Part shown: one piece after another, positions 46,676-58,310 of the stretch
How positions within the stretch are numbered: position 1 is the stretch's first letter
Layout: the number at the start of each line of letters is the position of its first letter
Assembly: GCF_036417845.1 (NCBI RefSeq)
Contig: NW_027118693.1
Span: 3,296,001 to 3,360,000, forward strand
Length of the DNA: 64,000 bases
Origin: Apteryx mantelli
Taxonomy: Eukaryota > Chordata > Aves > Apterygiformes > Apterygidae
Direction: 5' to 3'
Program-made: the position numbers and the translations under genes
The notes under the pieces: model-generated
The model's input: the letters and a program-made list of their open reading frames with translations, nothing else
Told to the model about the DNA's origin: nothing
Databases searched by the model: none

Positions 46676-48752
46676 AACTGAAGACAGCAGGGCCTCATGT
46701 CCCAGGCACAGGGAGAAGCCTTCCCGCAACTCAGAACTCTGCTTCCTTCCCCAATGCTGAACAAAACCAGAAAATCCTCTACACATCCAGGACAACAAGC
46801 ATTCTCCTATTTTAGGCCCTCACAATTGGAGACACGCGGAAGGACTCAGGCCAGGGCATCTCAGTTGGTGAAACCAGCAGAGACACAATTCAGCAACTCT
46901 TCACCCTGACCTAGGAGCATGGAAAGAACAACGGCAAGTGCAAGCACTGGCCGTTCATCAACTTTCAAGGCCCCTGACAAGCAAAACAGCTCACACTTAC
47001 ACAGCTCTTCTGCAAACACCCTTCACCCTGCTGCCAGGCTCACAGGTCTCGGCGCAAAGCAAGAGGCAGGGAGCAAAAACAACGGCTAAGGCATGGCATG
47101 ACATGCGGGGACAGCCTCTCTCAGAGACACTCGGAAATGCAGTTTTCACAACAGAAGACACCATTGGGAAGGGCACCTCGCGAGGACACCAGCAGCCTGC
47201 TCACACTTTGCCCAGCACCTCCCAAACGCAGCTCCGAGCAGCACCTGGGGCTGCGCTGGCAGCAGCACCTCAGGGAAACGCTTTAACAGGGATCCCAGAG
47301 CCACCACAGGGCCAAAGCTTCCTGCCCCCAAACCCCACCGAGCCGCCCCGGCCCAGCTGCTCGCGGCAGGCCGCCACGTCTGCCTGCAGGGCAGCTCCCC
47401 CCTCTGGCCCACGTCGCTCTGGCCCCTGCTCACGGCCCCACCAGCCCCTGCTGCAGCTCCTGCAGCAGCTCCTGCAGCAAAGCAGCCCCGGCAAAGCCAG
47501 CACCGCTGCCCCGCCCCGGCGGGAGGGCACCCGCCGCCATTTGAACGCGCCCGCTGCCCCCACCAAACCCTCTCACCCGCTCGCTTCTCGCCTGCTTTGC
47601 TCCCGCTCCTCTTTCACGTCTTTGACGTCTTTTTTTTTCCACATGTTGGACTGCAATTGGCTGACAGAGCCATCAGTGAAATCGATGCCCGCCCTCCTCC
47701 TCCTGACAGCCAATAGGAGGGCTGCACTGGGGCGATGCCATGGCAACGCTGGGCCCTCCTGTCCTGGCGGGTATGTCCGCCCCCTCCCCCGCGGTGGGGC
47801 GCCATGTTGTGGGCGGCAGCGCAGGTCGCGGCGGGGCTTGGGGGCAGCGCGGCGCCGTGTTTGCGGGCAGTGCGGGGACCCGGGACGCGGCCGCTACCCC
47901 GGCGGGGCTGGGCTGTGCGGCAGGGGCCCCGCGGGGCTGCTGGCTGCCCTGCGCCCTGGGGGCCGTGCGGGGCACAGGGGGGCAGTGCTGGGGCCTGTGC
48001 TGGTGGCATCCATGGCGCTGGCGTGGGGGCCCCGGGGCTGACCGTGGCACCGGAGCCCGCAGGCAGTGTCCTGCTGCCCCCAGGGCAGGGCAGGGCAGGG
48101 CAGTGTCCTCTCGCCCCTCCTGCCCCAGCCCCCTGCCCACGGCAGCCCTAGGGCTCGGCTAGGGAGCGGTGGTGTGGGGTCGTGAGGGGGCTGGGGGAGA
48201 TGGCTGTGTTGGGCTCACCCCAGCACTGCCCACCCCAGCTCAGAGAAAAGACCTTGGGGTCAGCCAGGACCTATTGAATGGGGATTGCACCTCTGCCTGT
48301 TTCCAATCTGCTCTCTCCAATGTATGTTCTTTTGGGTGCAGAGGTTTAGCCCAATTTGCAGGAGGACGGGCAGTGGCCATCTGAAGATGGCAGCTCTGAG
48401 CGCAAAACATGCTGCGCCAAGTTGGAAGGATCCAGGGGGAAGGAACAGAGATTTTCCCAAACACCCAGTGGACTTGGTGTTATTACAAGGTGAAGGTTTC
48501 ATTATGGTATATGGACATTTACAGCAGGGTCTTGAGAGCCCCATGGAGCTGCAGGCCACCTCATCCTCTGGGATGCAGGACCCCTTTCCTCTCAGAGCCA
48601 GACTCCAAAGGGGGACCCACTCCCAGGGAAACCTGTCATGGATTCCCATGCCCCCCCCCCCACCCTAAGAGGTGATGGAGCTGGCCGCACAGAAGCCTTG
48701 GGGCTCAGGACAGCCCCAGACCCAGGACCCAGCAGTCCTGGCTGTCACATTG
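46676..48752 (+). repeat. Left arm of a large inverted duplication
   Basis: Inverted match to 61943-64000. From 46676 to 47808 the two arms appear identical by every translated frame and the stretches read directly, except for one 12-bp (CTCCTGCAGCAG) difference near 47460. From 47809 to about 48752 divergence jumps to roughly 6-10%. The arm holds a CpG-rich island (about 47300-48150) and a paired CCAAT module. A 367-codon open frame (46938-48041) is present, and its counterpart is open in the other arm, but composition (Pro, Ala, Arg, Gly) and open antisense frames argue for non-coding GC-rich DNA. Confidence 0.95.
47637..47720 (+). promoter_or_regulatory. Paired CCAAT module, copy 1
   Basis: ATTGG at 47656-47660 and CCAAT at 47710-47714 face each other across about 50 bp containing GAGCCATCAGTGAAAT and a C-rich stretch, just before a CpG-rich island. 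CCAAT boxes bind NF-Y, so this could be a two-directional promoter. No transcript is known from sequence alone. Confidence 0.5.
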
Positions 48753-49420
48753 CCCTCGTGCACACAGCCGCTCGCTCTGCCCAGCCCTCGGCCCTCGGCC
48801 CTCGGCCCCGGCATGGCAGCTCCCGGCGCTGCAGCTCGAGGCTCCGGGCGGCCCCGCGCCGGGAGACGCTGCCCCACGCGGCACCAGCCACCTCTCGCCC
48901 CCTCCCTCCCGGCAGGGCCTGGGCAGCCCCGGCCCGGCCCTCGCTGCCCTCCTCTGCGCCAGTGCGCATGCTCCGTGGGAGGCAACACTTCCGGCCCCCT
49001 GGGGGCAGGGCCTGTGTGTCCATGGCCACCGCCCTGGTGCCGCCGGCCCCGCCCCCGCCGGGCCCCGCCGCGGCGCCGCTCTCGAGGCCGCGGAGAAGCA
49101 GCTGCGGCAGCGGCGGGTGTTGGCGGCTGCTGCGCAGGGAGCCCTGAGCGACGCTGCGGCCCGGCGTGTGCTCGTGTGCGTGGAGCCTGCGGCAGCTGCT
49201 GCCGGCTGGGGCCGGGGGCGGGGCGGAGGGCAGGGAGCGAGGGGGAGCGGCGCCGGGCTGGCCCTGGGCTGCGGAAGTTGTGCTGCAGGGGAGTGTCGGC
49301 GGGGAAACGCTGCTGCCGGGGCGCTGCTGCCACAGGGCCCCGCTCTGCCCCGGGGCCTGAGCGAGTCTCCGCAAGGGGATGCACGCGCACATGACGGGAG
49401 CCCCGGGAGGCTGTGGCCTT
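48753..49420. other. CpG island, possible promoter
   Basis: Very GC- and CpG-rich with GC boxes (GGGGGCGGGGCGG near 49215). Open frames run on both strands for over 200 codons, which reflects composition. It lies just inside the inverted arm, in unique spacer DNA. It may be the promoter of an unannotated transcript reading toward 49.4-50.4 kb. Confidence 0.4.
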
Positions 49421-52400
49421 TTTTTCAGAAGTGGGCGAACAACCCAGGGGCCATTGCAGCCTTTGGCATTATCTGCCATGAGCAGATGGCCCTGAAATTT
49501 TGTCTCCATCAGCAGCCCAAGAAAGGGGCTGGAGGGGGGAATCCCAGAGTGTCCCTCTGCCGGGAGAGCATAGAGAAGCACTGGAGGCCGGCCCAGAGGA
49601 GCCACTTGAGCATAGAGATGGTAGGGAGGGTGTCCCCTCCAGGTGACCATAGAAGTGGGGCGTGGTGCCTTGCAGACTGTCCCTCGCCATGGAGACCTTC
49701 AAGCCGGCGTGGGTGAAGCCAACCCCAGAAAGTCCCTGAGACTCGTGACCCTCCTGAACTCCCGTTCTCACCGAGCTTTCCTTTCCACCCCTTCTTCATC
49801 CCACGCCACTTCCAGTGCTACCTCCAGGAGAGAAATGTGATTTGTCCCAGTTTCCTGCACGTTACACATCACAGCAAATACAGCCCTTCCCTGTTTCTGG
49901 GGTTCGACCACAGGTGTGAAACACTGGTGCTGGCTGACGTTCAAGATCTTTTCATGGTAGAAAAAGCATTCCCAGCTTTTACATTTGTGGTGCTTTTCCA
50001 TGTAGACTGGGCACCTCTCTCACAAAATCCAGGACAAACCATTTAAAGACTAATAGCCAGGGCCTTGTGCTGCCCCAGATTTACACATCAGCTTGCAGCT
50101 AGGGCACCTTATTCTTGTGCCCGTGTTATCTGCAGTCTCAGAGCAGGCAGAAATGGCAATAATGCAGCTATGGAGATGTTTGTGGAATTCCTGACGGAGC
50201 TCAAAAAAGTTTCTCGACCCAAACACCTTCCTACCATCCTTAACAGGAGAGTAATGTTTGTTGTGCAAAAGGAGAAAACAGGTCTTGAGATATTTGAGAT
50301 AGTTATTTGGCTTAAATATCCCCCAGCTTTTTTTTTACCCTTGGACATGATGAAGATGTGTAGAGTAATGTGTAACAGATCCTGAGACAACGGAGTTTTG
50401 CTTAGCACAACTGTCCTGTTTATGGACCACCAACAAAACAGTGGCCATTGCCCTGCTATTTAGACTGACTAAATAGTGCTACTTTCTGTGGATGGTTTAG
50501 AAATGGAGGGTAGATCATATGGCACTGCCTGTCCAACCCCAGCCACTTTTATGATAAAGGCTGGCAGATGGAAAGTCTGATCAGAAAAAAACAAAACAAA
50601 ACAAAACTCCCTTTGACTCTAGGGGATCACTGACCCAAACACTTATAAGATCTCGGTATTTGTATTGCTTAAATCAATAGTGGGGAACTAGAACGATGTG
50701 TGCCAAAGCTGGTCCTTCATGCTGCAGCCCCAAAGCCTAAGCCTCTGTGCCCTTTGGGAACCACAAGGTGACAGAGAAGCGGGACCTCGACATCAAGACC
50801 AAGTGGCTGTAGCACCTCCAAGGCCTGCACTGTTAAAGGATGCTGGATCCAGTGGATTTTTGAATAAAGGGATTCCTCCTTCCTGGTCCACTGGAAGGGA
50901 GACTGCTGCGCTTCTCTGTTCCCTGGTCCTGCCAGCAGCGAGACAGGGCATGTACTTCCAAGAGGCATACACACACTCTGTATGGACGTGGTTGACCACC
51001 AAAAAATCAACTCCAGCAGGGGCACAGTACCTTTACAGACACCACAGAGACGTGAGCAACACTCATAAACATGAACAATACAAACGGCCTGGTCCTGTTC
51101 TTGCTCACCAGCTAATCAGACTCAAAGCTTGCAGGAGACCTCACACGCACCCTCGCACGGGTGTCTCTGGTAGCTGGCTGCCTTGACATCTGCAAGCCTT
51201 CCACACATGCACTCATGCAGAACAGCGAGCACGCTCACCCAGAAAAGAGCTAGGAAAAGGATTTAATACAATGATAGGCTACACCGCAGAGAGCAGGTAC
51301 ACAGCCTGGCCAGACAAGTGTCCTTGCCAGCAGCTTGCTTACACATGACTGGCCCCTTTTATTCCCTTTGCCTCCATTTTCCCATGCTGCTTCTTCCATG
51401 ATGCAGCTTGATCCCTCCCTTTCTCCAGCTTTATCCCCTTTGAAATAAACAGCCCATCTCTAAGTATTTTTTTCTTCATTGGTCCCACTTTTACTGCCTA
51501 TGTACTCAAGTTTAATATTTCTGGTACTGTTAGCTAGGTAACCCCTGCCTCATGTGGTGCTTCTGATATTGTTACCTCAGTACTGCTGGTGCTGCAAGAG
51601 TCTACTCCCCGGAGGATCCCTAATACGCCAGTTATGTGTGAAGCTTGTCCTTTTCTCATATAACTCTCCCTTAATCACTGCTGAAATCCAGCCATTGCTC
51701 ACTGTGCTGTCTGGAACTTGGCAGGGTCTCATTCTGTTCCCTGCAGTGTCCAATGATTTCTCATAGCCGCTAGTTTCTCACGCCCTGCTCAGTTATCTCA
51801 ACCCTGAGGCAGAGCCTAGTCATCTGCCTGCATACCCTAACCCTGTGTTGCTGGTGGAGCTGTGGGCCTGGATGGGAAGACCCAGGGCCACCACATCCTT
51901 CACTGTGGTGCACAAGGACCCACCCAGAGCAGGATGACCAAGCTGCTCAAGAGCGCCCAAGTGCTCTGCTGGGCTGAGCTTTGGTCACCCAACGTGCCAT
52001 AGCTTCCCTGGGGTCCCACATGAGGAGATGGATTTTCCTAAAAAGAGTTCACCCTTGTAGAATTCCCTTTGGAAATGGGACACTCACACACAAACTTTAA
52101 AAGAGCTGTTAAGGACAATTCTGCCCTTCAGAGGCCCTAACAAAATGAAATGCTGATTAGAAACAACTGCACAGGAGTAAAGCAATGGCAATGCCTTCCC
52201 TTCCTCTGTGCTTTGTTTTTCCCTGTGGAATGCAAAATAAAAGGAGAAAAGGGATCTCTGTGTTGATTATTTCTCTAAAATATGTTTCCTTTTATCAATT
52301 GTACATGCTTCTGCCCATCACTTTGCCATGTAAAGATATGGATGGAGACAGAAGTAAAAAATAAGGGTCGATAGGGAGGAATATATAATTTCATTGATGG

Positions 52401-53205
52401 ACAAGAAGAAAAAAGTGTGATAGAAGCATACATAGTTTATTTGAAAAAAATCTTGATGATGAAATAATCCTTCAGGAAAGAAAAGGAAGGTAGAAAATGC
52501 CTAATTCTCCAAGAAGAAATATGATGTTCTTTTTTTCCTTCAGAACAATGCATCCTAGAGTCATCAATGGAGACAGATAAAGCAGGGCTTTAAACAGTGG
52601 ACATGCTCACAAAAATGGACATACGATCACAAAAGTGGACATGTTACAAAAATGTGAATTTTTAAGAAACCTTCCTCCAAAGTGAATAATAAAACTATCG
52701 TCTGCAGGCTATCATTGACAAATCAAAGAGGCTGTCTTCATCACACTAATGAAACTGAGAAGTGTTTTATGGATTTGAATCCAATGAATTTGAACCCATT
52801 GTAATGTCTGAGCTTAATTTTCGTGCTGAGCATCTTTTGTTATTCAGGGAGAGGTGTTTTGAGCTTTACTCAACAACCCTTGGACATTGTCCCCAGAGTT
52901 TTCAGCTAAATTTCCTGAGATGACTTATGAAAACTTCCTTGTGTCAGCATGCACTGGCAATCTATGTCCCAGTCCTAAGAAGTGTGTGTGTGTGTGTGTG
53001 TGTGTGTTCAACATTTTATCAATATTTTTTAGATTTTGTTTATAATAATCCCCTGCAACCAAGGCACACAATTCACGTTCCTTCCTTTCACCACTACAAT
53101 CCAATGAGAACATAAATCTCCTGAGGCACCTGTATTTAGTAGCTACATATATATGTGTGTGACAGGATATATGATACATAATCAGAATCGCTGTCATGAA
53201 AAGCA
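49421..53205. other. No recognised gene
   Basis: Short frames only, for example about 106 codons at 50065-50385, matching nothing I know. It includes the TG microsatellite at 52982. Confidence 0.45.
52982..53007 (+). repeat. (GT)13 microsatellite
   Basis: Thirteen uninterrupted GT pairs about 200 bp downstream of the minus-strand OR stop. Confidence 0.95.
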
Positions 53206-54159
53206 TCATGACTGGGGAAAAAGCCAAACCTTTGCACAGCCAATGGCTTCCTTCAGGGCCACCTTCACAGTCTCGTTTCTGAGACTGTAGATGAAGGGGT
53301 TTAAGAAAGGATACAGGACAGTGTTCAGCAAAGCTACAATTCTGTTGTTCTCCAAGGAAACCCCTTCTGAGGGCCATGCATAGAGAACAATGCAGCTTCC
53401 ATATGCGATGGCTAAGTTGGTGAGATGGGAAGAACATGTAGCAAAAGCTTTCTTCCTCCCAGATGCTGATGGCATGTGCAGAATACAGTGGAAGATGCAC
53501 ATGTAGGACACCAGGATTAAACATAAGGAACCCACCAATGGAAACGATATCAAAATGGTGTCTGCTTTCCAAAGCAGGCTGGCATCAGAGCAGGACAGTG
53601 TGGATAAGGGGGAGCTGTCACCAAAAAAAAGGTGGATCTTGTTGGGGCCACAGAAAGTCAGCTTTGAGAGGAGGACCAGGTGGTAGCTGAAGAGTGTGAA
53701 GCCTATGGCCCAGGCAGCAACAACCAGATGGGTGCAGAGCTGCTGCCTCATGACAGCAGCATAATGCAAAGGTTGGCAGGTGGCAACATAGCGATCAAAG
53801 GACATGACAACAAGGAGGGAGAACTCTGTATAACCCAGGGCAGAATAGAAATAGGATTGGGCAAAGCAGCTGCTTAATGAGATTGGTCTCCTTCCAGAGC
53901 TCAGAATCGCCAACAATGTGATGGTTGTGGAGGATGTGAACCAGATTTCCAGGAATGCCAGATTGCTGATGAAAAAGTACATGGGAGTTTGCAGGCGGTG
54001 ATCCACACACACGAGGAAAATGATCACTGTGTTCCCCGTCACTGTTGTCAGGTATATGAGTAGAAGGAGCAGGGAGAGAAGCAGCTGTAGTCTTTGATCA
54101 AGCCCTGAGAAACCCTCCAGGATGAACTCAGCAACTGCAGTTTCATTTCCTGGTCCCAT
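53206..54159 (-). CDS. Olfactory receptor, intact, OR6/OR11-like, lacking the loop-2 cysteine
   Basis: A 317-residue odorant receptor of class II. I choose ATG 54159 (MGPGNET, N-glycosylation site, good ACATGG context) over the in-frame ATG at 54195. The intervening bases read CTCCTGTCTCAGCAG|G, a strong splice acceptor, so the upstream ATG is probably intronic. Hallmarks: GN in TM1, TPMYFFISNLAF, TM3 cysteine in LSSCFAQS, MSFDRYVATCQPLHY, SYMCIF, KAFATCSSH, and NPFIYSLRNE with an intact TM7 motif. The frame is uninterrupted. Oddity: the loop-2 motif normally FFCD reads FFGD (near 53615-53626), so the cysteine that pairs with TM3 is glycine, though the other two loop cysteines (TFCGP, LSCSD) remain. 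It lies on the same strand as the OR pseudogene 1.8 kb upstream. Confidence 0.95.
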   Translation of the reverse strand: MGPGNETAVAEFILEGFSGLDQRLQLLLSLLLLLIYLTTVTGNTVIIFLVCVDHRLQTPMYFFISNLAFLEIWFTSSTTITLLAILSSGRRPISLSSCFAQSYFYSALGYTEFSLLVVMSFDRYVATCQPLHYAAVMRQQLCTHLVVAAWAIGFTLFSYHLVLLSKLTFCGPNKIHLFFGDSSPLSTLSCSDASLLWKADTILISFPLVGSLCLILVSYMCIFHCILHMPSASGRKKAFATCSSHLTNLAIAYGSCIVLYAWPSEGVSLENNRIVALLNTVLYPFLNPFIYSLRNETVKVALKEAIGCAKVWLFPQS

Positions 54160-55959
54160 GTCTAATTTCAGTACATCCTGCTGAGACAGGAGCATGAAGA
54201 AGCAAGTGTGAGAATTTCACAGTCTGGATAGGAGGGTAGATCCTTCCTTCTTTGCTCCCTTGCTTGCTTCCTAGGTAGCACAGACAGAAATATTCCTCTC
54301 AGCCATTCATCGCACCCTGATTTCTCTGCTTCACATTTCACTGAGAGTCCTCAGAGATTTTACTGTCTTCTTTCTACCTTTTCCAGCCACTCACAAAGCA
54401 TTCTTTCTCAAGAGCACAGTATTGTAAAGAGGTTGTGAACTAGTTCCTGCCATGCCTGGGAAATTCCCTGTTCACTTCAACCTATTGCAAACATCCATCA
54501 CATCTGTGCTTCAAAAGCCAACCTAATCTCCTGGCAAAAATACTTACTAGTATCTACAGATGCCAGCCCATCCATTTAGATAAGTATTTTGAAAGTTATT
54601 CCTTCTGCTTTTCAGTACTTGCCTTTTTTGACTTGGAACATCTGTGAGGCTGCTGGTTTCAAAACAAGCCAATATCGAGTATCTGTTCTGTAATCCCCTG
54701 CTTTCTTCCACACCTTCTTCCTCTCTGTTTCTCCAGAAACATTGAGGAAACATTGTTATTAAATGTCCTGACCTAAATGCCTTGCTTTCCCTTTAGGGGA
54801 GGGGGGAAATCTTCTCATCTTAAAGAACTTAAAGGCTGTCCTTTTGATTATTTGATGTAGGAAGCATCTGGAACAAAATAATACTAAGCAGGGTGATGTT
54901 TTAGATGTCTAAAAGTCAGGCACTTCAGTTTGAGCAAGTTAGCTTCCTCCCATCTTTTCAGTGCAGAGAGAGAGAAGAGTATCTGGAAGAGACTGGCAAC
55001 ACTTCTTTCACATGCCAGTTATAGTCTGGGAGGAGCCAGCCTCTCTCTAGAGCTCTCTCTTTGCCCCCATTAACAACATAGGGAACAAGGGAAAACAAGT
55101 GCAGACTCCAGCTGCTCACAGACACCTCTAATGAAGTTGATGAAACTCACTACTTCTGTCTCAAACTTCTTAATTTACTAAGTAGCTAATTTCTTTTTCA
55201 AACCAAAGAACACGTCTAACAGAAGGAAGTCCAAGGAAAACATAGGCAATAAATACTGACATTTTTCCCTCCACCTTTGCATTTGGTTTTAGACATATAA
55301 AGGAAAGGAGCAGATGACTCCACAAATAGGATGCTTCAAAAATGCAGGGGCAGAGGGGTGAAGGAGATGATGGGTTTCAAGGAGTGAACCAGAGGTTCTC
55401 CACAGACTCTGTTGTCCCGCAGACCTTGTCTCAGAGTGTAGTGGGTGCCTTTTATACAGAGAGTAAAACGGGAAGCTCAGTAGTGGGCAATACCCCATGT
55501 TTGCATTGGTATTTTAACCTGGAGCTCAGGTTAGTCCTAGATCCCAAATGCCCTGTCTTGCTCTCTGCTTCTAGTCTGGCAGAGGGGAATCTCTGGACTG
55601 GGTTCTTCTGGAAGATATGCTGAAATTGAACCAGTGGCTGTAATTATTTGAGCAAAAACTCAAGCCCAGTCACCTACAGCAATATCACTGTAGCCTCAGT
55701 GAATCAGAGGTGACAGTCTCAGCTCCCCATTTTCTGGGTAAGTTCCAACGCTCAAAGGGTTGTGTCGTCTTAGTCTGCTGGATGTCAGCTAACATCATGC
55801 TTCTCCTCAATGTACCTTCTTAGAGGAACTTGAAAGCTGCTGAGAGCTTACAGCAAAGCAGCTTCTCTGCTCACCATGGGGGTAACCCTGTGTTGAAACC
55901 TTTTATCTGGCTTTGGTTGGTTCAAAGAATTTGCTGTATTCAGGCCCCATGCAGCCAAA
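54160..55959. other. OR upstream region, no gene recognised
   Basis: Upstream of the OR coding exon; a 5' non-coding exon is expected for this family but cannot be placed. No repeats recognised. Confidence 0.4.
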
Positions 55960-56400
55960 AATGGAGCAGAGGGTACCTTGGTATATAAGATGGTGGGGCT
56001 GAGCAAGGACAGAGATGCCGTCACCCAATGGGTAAAGATGAGCATGGAGCCCAACCAGGGCTTCATAAAGATGGTGCAGTGCAACAGGTTGCAAATGGCC
56101 CCACAGCAATTGAAAGGCATCACAACAAGCAGGTTGAATTCACTTGTGCCCAGGAAGATGGAAAGGAAGGTCTGGGATCGGCAAGCAGCTGTGGGATGGT
56201 CTTAATCTCCAAGATGAGGCTGACAAACCTTTTAGGGGCAAAGGGAACCAAATATCTGAGAAGGGGAAGCTGCTGGGGAAGTGATACACTAGGGGTGGAA
56301 CTGGTGGTTGAGTCAAATGATGGCTATCATGACCATATGCCCCATGGCAGTGAGCAGATAAATCACCCACGGCAGTGTGAAGAAGAGGATTTACATTTGA
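55960..56400 (-). pseudogene. Olfactory receptor pseudogene, heavily decayed
   Basis: On the minus strand, pieces in different frames follow OR order. A TM1 piece (LLTAMGHMVMIAII, near 56310-56350) is followed by a stop and a first-loop piece like LNHQFHP. Further down, a TM3 piece (FLSIFLGTSEFNLLVVM) leads into a degraded DRYVAIC equivalent (NCCGAICNLLHC, near 56085-56110), and then a TM4 piece runs to about 55970 (SLLSPTILYTK). Several stops and frameshifts occur, and the segment between TM2 and TM3 is poor. It resembles the OR6/OR11 type. Beyond 55960 no TM5-TM7 was found, so the gene is also truncated. Confidence 0.65.
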
Positions 56401-57540
56401 GGAGTGACTGAAAAGGCCTTCCCGAAGAATTTTCCCACTATGGTATGGTTGGGAGGATCCATTTCAGAATCCGGTCAGTTGAAGGTGTGACAAGAGTAAC
56501 TAATGTCATGTGTGGTGAAATTCGCCTTGCTGCCTTCATCAACTTTCCCTTCCCTTTTCCTAGTCCTACTTTTCTTTCTTGAGGTGGGAGACCAGAACTG
56601 CACAAGGGATTCTCATTTTCTCTTTGTTTATATCCAATGCCATGAAATAAAGGTTGATTCATCCCACCTGTCTTTAGACACAGGAAACAACTCTCCTGCC
56701 TCACTTGCTTGCAGAGGTAGGCCAGAGTGCTAGCTAAGAGCCAGTACTTGTGGCAAAAGCTCTGGAAATCAAGTTCCAGGTATGAAATTCAGGTTTCTCT
56801 TACAGTTAGAATTGTGGCGTGGGTGGGCACCAGGCTATCAGGCCTGTGCCTGTGTGCACACTCAGAGCACTCAAGTCATTAATCCCCTGGGTGGCCCAGG
56901 AACTCCCCCATCTAGTAATCCACACAGGTGAGCTGATGGCCAGGTTTGAGACAGGCAGTTTCAGACTTGAAACTAGGAGATTGACTGAACTCCTACCACT
57001 TTCCAAATTAACTGTTGGACTGACTGCTGCAGAACCTCTCCAAGTGGGTATTTCAGACAGTTCTAGAGATTTCTAGAGGCAGATCCTGCTGTGCCTGGAC
57101 CAGTTCCTGTGCTTAAATGTGGTGAGTACCATCACAGGTGGAGTATCTGGCTGTTTCAGAATCTCTGCAGCAGCTCCTGCTGCAGAACTGATTAAATTGT
57201 AAATATTTAAGGCCCTTGAAAATTGACAGTACAAATTGCTCCTGCAAATGAAGAAGTGGCCATGTAGGACAGTCTTCTGTGCATTCTTAGGAGAGTTAGG
57301 AGATGCTTTGATACGCAGTTTAAGGTAATCAGTAGCAATGGATCATGCATATGCTGGAGAGGTCACACAGGACCACAAGCCAGCTGGACTATAAAAATTC
57401 CCCAGAAGAACAGTTCAGGGAGTCTCATCTGATCCAGTGGAAGCCACTGTTGGAAGGACCCTGGCAAAGGAGACCGCCATCACCATCTGGACAGTAATCA
57501 ACCATCCCGTTCAAGAGATTTGATGCCCCTTGTGAGTGTT
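56401..57540. other. No recognised gene
   Basis: Unique-looking intergenic DNA; only short frames. Confidence 0.45.
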
Positions 57541-58310
57541 ACCTGTGACATGCCAATAGAGGGGCCTCTGGGATTCTATCGGATTCGGGGGTTATTTGCA
57601 CTGAACTCCGAGAGATCATCATTTGTCAAGTATGAGAATTTATTAGAGATAAGAGGTTATAACAAAAAAAGCTAGAAATATAACAGAACTGAAAAAATAT
57701 ATATACATATCAGAGCTCTACAGTTAATCATAGATGCACGATACAGTGACTGCTCTCGCCCTTTATTGGCCACCCTTCCAGTACAGTCTTGCCCGGATTC
57801 TCCTCATCACGCCATTGAAATCCACTGGCCAGCTGATGGTTGGTCAGAGTCCACACCAATTTAAGTGTCTTACCATCTTTTATAGCCAGTCCAAACAACG
57901 CCAGCCCACAGTTACACAAAGGCCGTATGGCCTCAGTCAATAACAGCGTGCACATCAACAGGTAACCTAGTGCTCAGCCCACAGCACTGCTCAGTTGGCA
58001 ACAGCACCCATGAACAGGTCGTTCTGTGGGGAATGGTTCCACAGCACCTAGATGTTTATGGGGTGAGTCTGCGGTGTCACTTCTCCTCTGTCTGGAATTG
58101 TCAGTCGTGGGGTCATTAGACGGTTGCCCCCAGGCTGCAGCAACCCCACAGTGTGGTGGCTCCAGCTGTGATGCACCCGGGGTTCCTTAACTCCTGGGAG
58201 CACCCCAGAGCAAACCCCTCTTCTGTGGGCTGCACCATCCAGAGTCCCACGCTTGCCTGGGTGGTGCCTGTCACTCCACCCCTTGACACTGTCAGACACA
58301 CACATTTATT
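57541..58310 (-). mobile_element. Probable solo LTR, third family
   Basis: Read on the minus strand the block has promoter order: a U3-like GC-moderate part, a good TATA box (GGCTATAAAAGATGG near 57880), then about 240 bp further an AATAAA signal (complement of TTTATT near 57638) and an end resembling GTAACA near 57556. Spacing fits a retroviral U3-R-U5. I could not find matching target duplications and the 5' boundary is uncertain, so the call rests on signal order only. Confidence 0.4.

Noticed and set aside
48672-49650. Frames of 200-300 codons on both strands in the CpG island
   Set aside because: Open on both strands with Pro/Ala/Arg/Gly bias; typical of CpG islands and not evidence of protein.
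50065-50385. A 106-codon plus-strand frame
   Set aside because: No family match, no splice support, and the antisense frame is also open.
55289-55500. TM7 end of the 56-kb OR pseudogene
   Set aside because: No NPxxY- or SLRN-like residues in any minus frame; the pseudogene is called truncated instead.
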